Origin: Hofstenia miamia
Taxonomy: Eukaryota; Xenacoelomorpha; Acoela
Assembly: GCA_004352715.1 (NCBI GenBank)
Contig: SCFE01000039.1
Location: 1,333,258-1,397,257, forward strand
Direction of reading: 5' to 3'
Length of the DNA stretch: 64,000 nt
In this document: positions 60,125-64,000 of the stretch, piece after piece
How positions within the stretch are numbered: the first letter of the stretch is position 1
Layout: every line of letters starts with the position of its first letter
Made by a program: the position numbers and the translations under genes
Notes under the pieces: model-generated
Databases searched by the model: none
Told to the model about the DNA's origin: nothing
What the model saw: the letters and a program-made list of their open reading frames with translations, nothing else

Positions 60125-60729
60125 CTTAGTAGGCTAAGAATTTAGAAATTAGGAACTAACTGACTTAGCAATCTGACAGCAAAACTTTATAGACCAACTT
60201 GACAACAACATTGACTACCAACTTGACGAGTTTAAAGCCACCAATTCAACAGCAAAACTGACAGCATCTCGTGATCATTTTTGGACTTACTTTAATCTAA
60301 CCAACTGATGGACAGCACCACTGACCAAATTCTCAGCAACTTGGAATAATACTTTGGTCACAAAACTGGCAGCGTATCATGCTGACCTCCTCTCTTCTCT
60401 TCTCTGATGACTCGTGTTTTTGTGTCCCTATTTATGCTTTACGTCTAGCTTCCTCTTGGCGATTGGATGTGGTTCCATTGACGTCATCATCTTCCCAGTG
60501 GGCTTTGCAATCTTACTTCGCATCAACTTCTCAGACCTGCTGACTGCCTTCTAAAATGAAAATTTCCTTTGAGCGCTTTCCATCGCCAAATTTGCATCCT
60601 AATAAGGAAACAGGGGCGGTGTTTCAATTTGAACTGGTTTGACCAGCGGTGAACTACAACTGATTAATCGTTCCGAATTTAATTGAGTTTCTAAACTTAA
60701 AAAGGAAAAATGCTCGATAGCCTACTAAG
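60125..60729. repeat. ~0.6 kb less AT-rich block bounded by a 12-bp inverted repeat
   Basis: CTTAGTAGGCTA at 60125-60136 is inverted as TAGCCTACTAAG at 60718-60729. Between them the sequence is clearly less AT-rich than its surroundings and has repeated words (CAACTTGAC, CAGCAAAACTGACAGC). Read on the minus strand it looks like an LTR or promoter-leader segment. No coding region is seen, and the left side is close to the gap. Confidence 0.5.
60404..60486 (-). promoter_or_regulatory. Promoter-like motif set, minus strand
   Basis: In order on the minus strand: TGACGTCA (CRE, 60479-60486), CCAAT (60462-60466), CATAAATA (TATA-like, 60429-60436), then a purine-rich leader starting about 25-30 nt on. 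The spacing is that of a Pol II core promoter. It points towards the gap at 59102-60101. Confidence 0.5.
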
Positions 60730-61699
60730 ATAAATCGATTTCCGAAGCCTAAATAAACGCTCTAAAGCACCAAAATGAGTTTACAATTTCGGTAAAAAAA
60801 TAAAATAATTTACATTTTCAATAATAAAAATTTATAAGCACGCACATACATTTAAAATGCCATCAAATTTTCTGACAGTTAACAAATCTATTTATATATT
60901 TGTAATCATGTTTGATCAATTAAATATACTTGGAAATTTCCCAAAATTAGGCTAAAAAATTTGAATTTCATTATGAAAATGTTTAAAATTTAATAGTAAC
61001 ATTGCATTTAATTAATAGAACAATAAATTTTTTACAATAATATCATGTTATCCTATAAGTTACTCATTAGAAAATCGAAATTTCATGTTTTAAAAACTTG
61101 CGTTATTATCTTAGAACTCACGTCTGTAAAGCACCTTTAAAGAAACTTAAAGAAATTGCAACACTTTAAAGATGTGTTTAATGCGTAATGTACTTTTAAA
61201 GTAACTAACGCACTCGTTTACATGGGTTGCTATAATTACAATACAAATTCAAATTTGTTACTCTTATGACAAAATCCTTTCTAAAAACAAGAGAATTATT
61301 TATATTTTTAAATTTGATTGTATAATTTTGTATCTAAATTCCAAAATCGAATTCGCGTTGCATTCAAACATCTCAACTATTGCAGATATCAAGGCCCATG
61401 CCAACGAAAGGAAATTTTCAGGCATTGTGATGACAAATACTTCCACCATATAATTCAGTAGCTTTGAGTTCTTTTGAGGATTTTCTGACTGCTTGACCTA
61501 CATTTCAGTAGTGATGAAGTAAGTAACCAATGCGAGTTTAAGCCATGCAAAATCTTTGAAGATAATTAAAAAATAGTCTCTAAAAAATTCATTTTACTAT
61601 CGCATTTTTTAAGCTTTTTAAATTTTGCTGAAAATTTTTTGATTTAGCAAACAGACCATATGTAATGTAATACAATATACTGATTACATTATGTTATTT
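60730..61699. other. AT-rich interval without gene
   Basis: No ORF or repeat recognised. Minus-strand scraps at 61380-61500 may be LINE I sequence downstream of its RT. Confidence 0.55.
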
Positions 61700-62100
61700 A
61701 GTTCACATATGAAGTACTCCATATCCATAGCGAAGTTGTTCCACATGGTAACTTAACTCTTTGTTCAGGAATTCATTAAAAACAAAATCATCCAATTTAC
61801 TGCATAGTTATTCACTCCTATATTAGAAAGTTCTTTTATAAGAATGGGATGGCTAATAAAATCAAAATCCTTTTTAAAATCAGATAGAAAAAATTCGAAT
61901 AAAAGTACCTTTTGTTTTAAATTTCATTTATCCACCGTTGCCATAATAGCTGATCTCTTTGAGATTACCCCCAAATTGCTTATGATCAATTTTTTCTTGG
62001 ATTCATTTTAGTCAGCAATTCTTCTTTTAGAATATACTTTTCTGCAACTTTGGATATTGAGTGAGTTAATGAAATAGATCTCAAGTTGGTAGTCACTGAT
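61700..62100 (-). pseudogene. LINE I reverse transcriptase relic
   Basis: Minus strand. LRSISLTHSISKVAEKYILK (62020-62085) is the YRPIS..SKV.EK motif. DFDFISHPILIKELSN then GVNNYAVNWMILFLMNS (61775-61865) is motif A with W..FL. Stops and frameshifts are frequent, so it is an old fragment. Confidence 0.7.
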
Positions 62101-63370
62101 ATTACCGGCAATTTCATTCAAGGCAGCAAAGATCTGCAAAAACAAAACCATCTGCACAACAAGACCTGAATGAAGAATTTAGCAGAATTGAAATTGGTAA
62201 CGCAAATTCATTACCTGAAGTCATGCAGTATCCAACTAGGTATATAATTTCTCAAACAATCTGAACCTGGTGATTTTCAGAAATTTAGTGAGTTAATAAC
62301 TAAAAAAGTTACACTTTCATTTACATTTATATGCTTACAATCTGTCTTTCCATTTAGAATCTTTGATATTAAATGAGCGGCATGAATCTGAATGCTACGA
62401 AAAGAACTTAAATAGATTATAGTGAGTATCAAGTAATGAGATGATAGTTTAAAGCAGGGTCCGAGTCTTCATGCGTAGAAAATCGTAAAAGTATGCGCTA
62501 AAATATGCATAAAGCGTTTTATTCTGACATAGTAAATGTAATTATATTGGAGTCTCCTTATGAATAGTGGAAAACCAATATACACGCAAATCGTGTTTAA
62601 GTTGTCAATGACATCAATTGTGAGGTTTGTATTTGTCCGAACTTTGGGAACATCTTCTATATCTGTGAACACAATGGTCGTGTTGTGGTATTTCGGAATT
62701 TTCAATTGATATGCCCAGAATCACCTCTTGGAGAATAGTTACAAAGCTCTTTTAGGATCTTGAGGGCAAGTTTGCATATAATTTCCCGTTATCTTTCCCG
62801 ACAATTACAGCTTTGGGATTTGCCGGTTCACAAATGTTTTAATATAATGAGAACTGTGTAATTTGTGGTTTGCCATCTTAAAATAAGAAATGTATCATTA
62901 GGCCCACATCAATACAGCAATGCAAAAACAAAACAAGAACATCAAAAAACAACAGTTTAAATGCATCACTGCATAGCATCTAATCCTCATATTTCACTGA
63001 AATATTGCAACCTATTGAAGTTCAAGTCAAATATTTGCAAAGACATTCGTTATGCACTTTCTGTATTAATCCAAGCCTTGAACTTGAAAATAGAGTAAGC
63101 TAAAATATATGAATAAAATGTACATGTACATTTCAAATGGATTCTTACGTTCTATTTTCATAAAATGGCATGTTTTTTAAAATTTCGAATTATAAAATTT
63201 CATTTTCATAAATAGTTTTTGTTAAATCATTTGATGTTGCAACTGAAGCTTCACTTTTATTTAATGAATGAAGGATCCTAAAGATAAATCTTGATAATAC
63301 TTAAATGGATACATATATATGTATCTTACCAAATGTATTTATTGCAATAATAGTCTATTTTAAAAATTGT
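62101..63370. other. Interval with short coding-like scraps, no defined gene
   Basis: Minus strand 62752-62832 reads CEPANPKAVIVGKDNGKLYA then a stop, and 62469-62705 is open for 78 codons (TTIVFTDIEDVPKVRTNT). Both look somewhat protein-like but I recognise neither, and no splice sites tie them together. Confidence 0.35.
63338..63343 (-). promoter_or_regulatory. Poly(A) signal AATAAA of the ankyrin gene
   Basis: AATAAA on the minus strand, 28 nt beyond the stop codon at 63371. Confidence 0.6.
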
Positions 63371-64000
63371 TTATATCACCTTCTGGGACTCCAATGTCTT
63401 CAATCGATTTACCAATTCCTTATCAGCCTTATTCCTTCTTGCGATTCTTGATAACACAATTTTGTTATTTCGATGTCCAAGTACATTTGCATCATTATCC
63501 AATAACAATGATATGATTTTTTCAAAATTCTTTTGAACTGCAATTGATAAAGGTGTATCTCCTGCTTCACTAAGTTCATTGATGTTTGCTTTTCTGTTTA
63601 AAAGGCAAGTCGTTGCTTGAATATTATTGACCGCTACAGCATCATGAAGAAGTGCAAAACCTTTATCGGATTTTGAGTTAATGCTCAAACTTTGGTTGAA
63701 TATCAAGTAATCCAAAATGGTTGAGTCAAATTTAGGAGAACGTAGTGTCATTTCCATTATAGTTATCCCTTTGTTTGTCGTAGTATTGCTATAAGCACCT
63801 TCACTTAGTAAATATTTGAAAATCTCATAGTTATTATAATACACAGCTGACATTAAGGGAGTCCATTCATTGGAACTCTTTATGTTTAAAACACTATCAC
63901 CTATTTCTTTTCTTGCATACTCAAGAATAAGCTTTATAGTGCTTACACTTCCGTCTTCACAACATAAATGTATTGGTGTCAACCCTATACTATTCCAAGT
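63371..64000 (-). CDS. Ankyrin-repeat protein, 3' terminal part
   Basis: The minus-strand frame is open from the window edge (64000) to TAA at 63371, 209 codons. It is the C-terminal end of a larger protein; the start lies outside. Five ankyrin repeats are visible: TPIHLCCEDG, then WTPLMSAVYYNNYEIFKYLL with SEGAYSNT, then ITIMEMTLRS with SINSKSDKG, then ALLHDAVAVNNIQATTCLL with NRKANIN, then DTPLSIAVQKNFEKIISLLL with DNDANV. A basic tail follows (RIARRNKADKELVNRLKTLE). Ankyrin repeats mediate protein binding; no other domain shows which protein this is. No frame damage, so a real host gene is likely. A poly(A) signal follows closely. Confidence 0.85.
   Translation of the reverse strand, partial: TWNSIGLTPIHLCCEDGSVSTIKLILEYARKEIGDSVLNIKSSNEWTPLMSAVYYNNYEIFKYLLSEGAYSNTTTNKGITIMEMTLRSPKFDSTILDYLIFNQSLSINSKSDKGFALLHDAVAVNNIQATTCLLNRKANINELSEAGDTPLSIAVQKNFEKIISLLLDNDANVLGHRNNKIVLSRIARRNKADKELVNRLKTLESQKVI

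Noticed and set aside
59068-60145. Four ~340-codon open frames around 59102-60101
   Set aside because: Produced entirely by the 1000-N gap.
1-64000. tRNA or rRNA genes
   Set aside because: I saw no A/B-box cloverleaf or rRNA signature by eye; a covariance search was not possible.

Overview
This window is AT-rich genomic DNA from an animal. It holds three intron-bearing host genes whose families I recognise: a sideroflexin, the DEAD-box helicase DDX20/Gemin3, and a small secreted three-finger (LU) protein. It also holds the 3' part of an ankyrin-repeat gene and one unidentified terminal exon. Several introns are only 41-50 nt long while others reach 2.5-6.7 kb. I cannot place the phylum from sequence alone; an invertebrate is likely from the transposon mix (CR1-like LINEs, a Penelope-like element, mariner, piggyBac and P elements).

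Layout. 1-6365 is a giant inverted repeat: two ~3.17 kb arms around a short TA run. A diverged third copy of one arm lies at 6841-7480. 7480-21460 is a transposon graveyard. It contains several copies of one CR1-like LINE family (ORF1 with an SGNH esterase; ORF2 with a hydrophobic leader, a 2A-like NPGP motif, endonuclease and reverse transcriptase), a second 2A-bearing LINE, an older relative, a mariner remnant and a dead piggyBac. This part is broken by runs of N and contains assembly-type duplications. 21461-28805 has no recognisable gene. 28806-29227 is the LU gene. 30120-40717 is sideroflexin (5 exons, 326 aa); its 6.7 kb fourth intron holds a Penelope-like relic and a mariner MITE. 41891-47856 is DDX20/Gemin3 (5 exons, 412 aa), and its last intron carries 23 identical copies of a 104-bp repeat that run up to the final splice acceptor.

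48430-53790 is a dead LINE (PHD finger, endonuclease, RT) split by a nested P-type (THAP) transposon with ~37-bp terminal inverted repeats. 53995-54475 is the unidentified terminal exon. 57240-62100 contains further LINE fragments, a 1-kb gap, a hairpin element and a less AT-rich block with a promoter-like motif set on the minus strand. The ankyrin gene enters from the right edge on the minus strand.

The host genes act independently: sideroflexin in mitochondrial amino-acid transport, Gemin3 in the SMN complex for snRNP assembly, the LU protein outside the cell. All splice models were read by eye from consensus sites, reading frame and family similarity; no search or alignment program was run.
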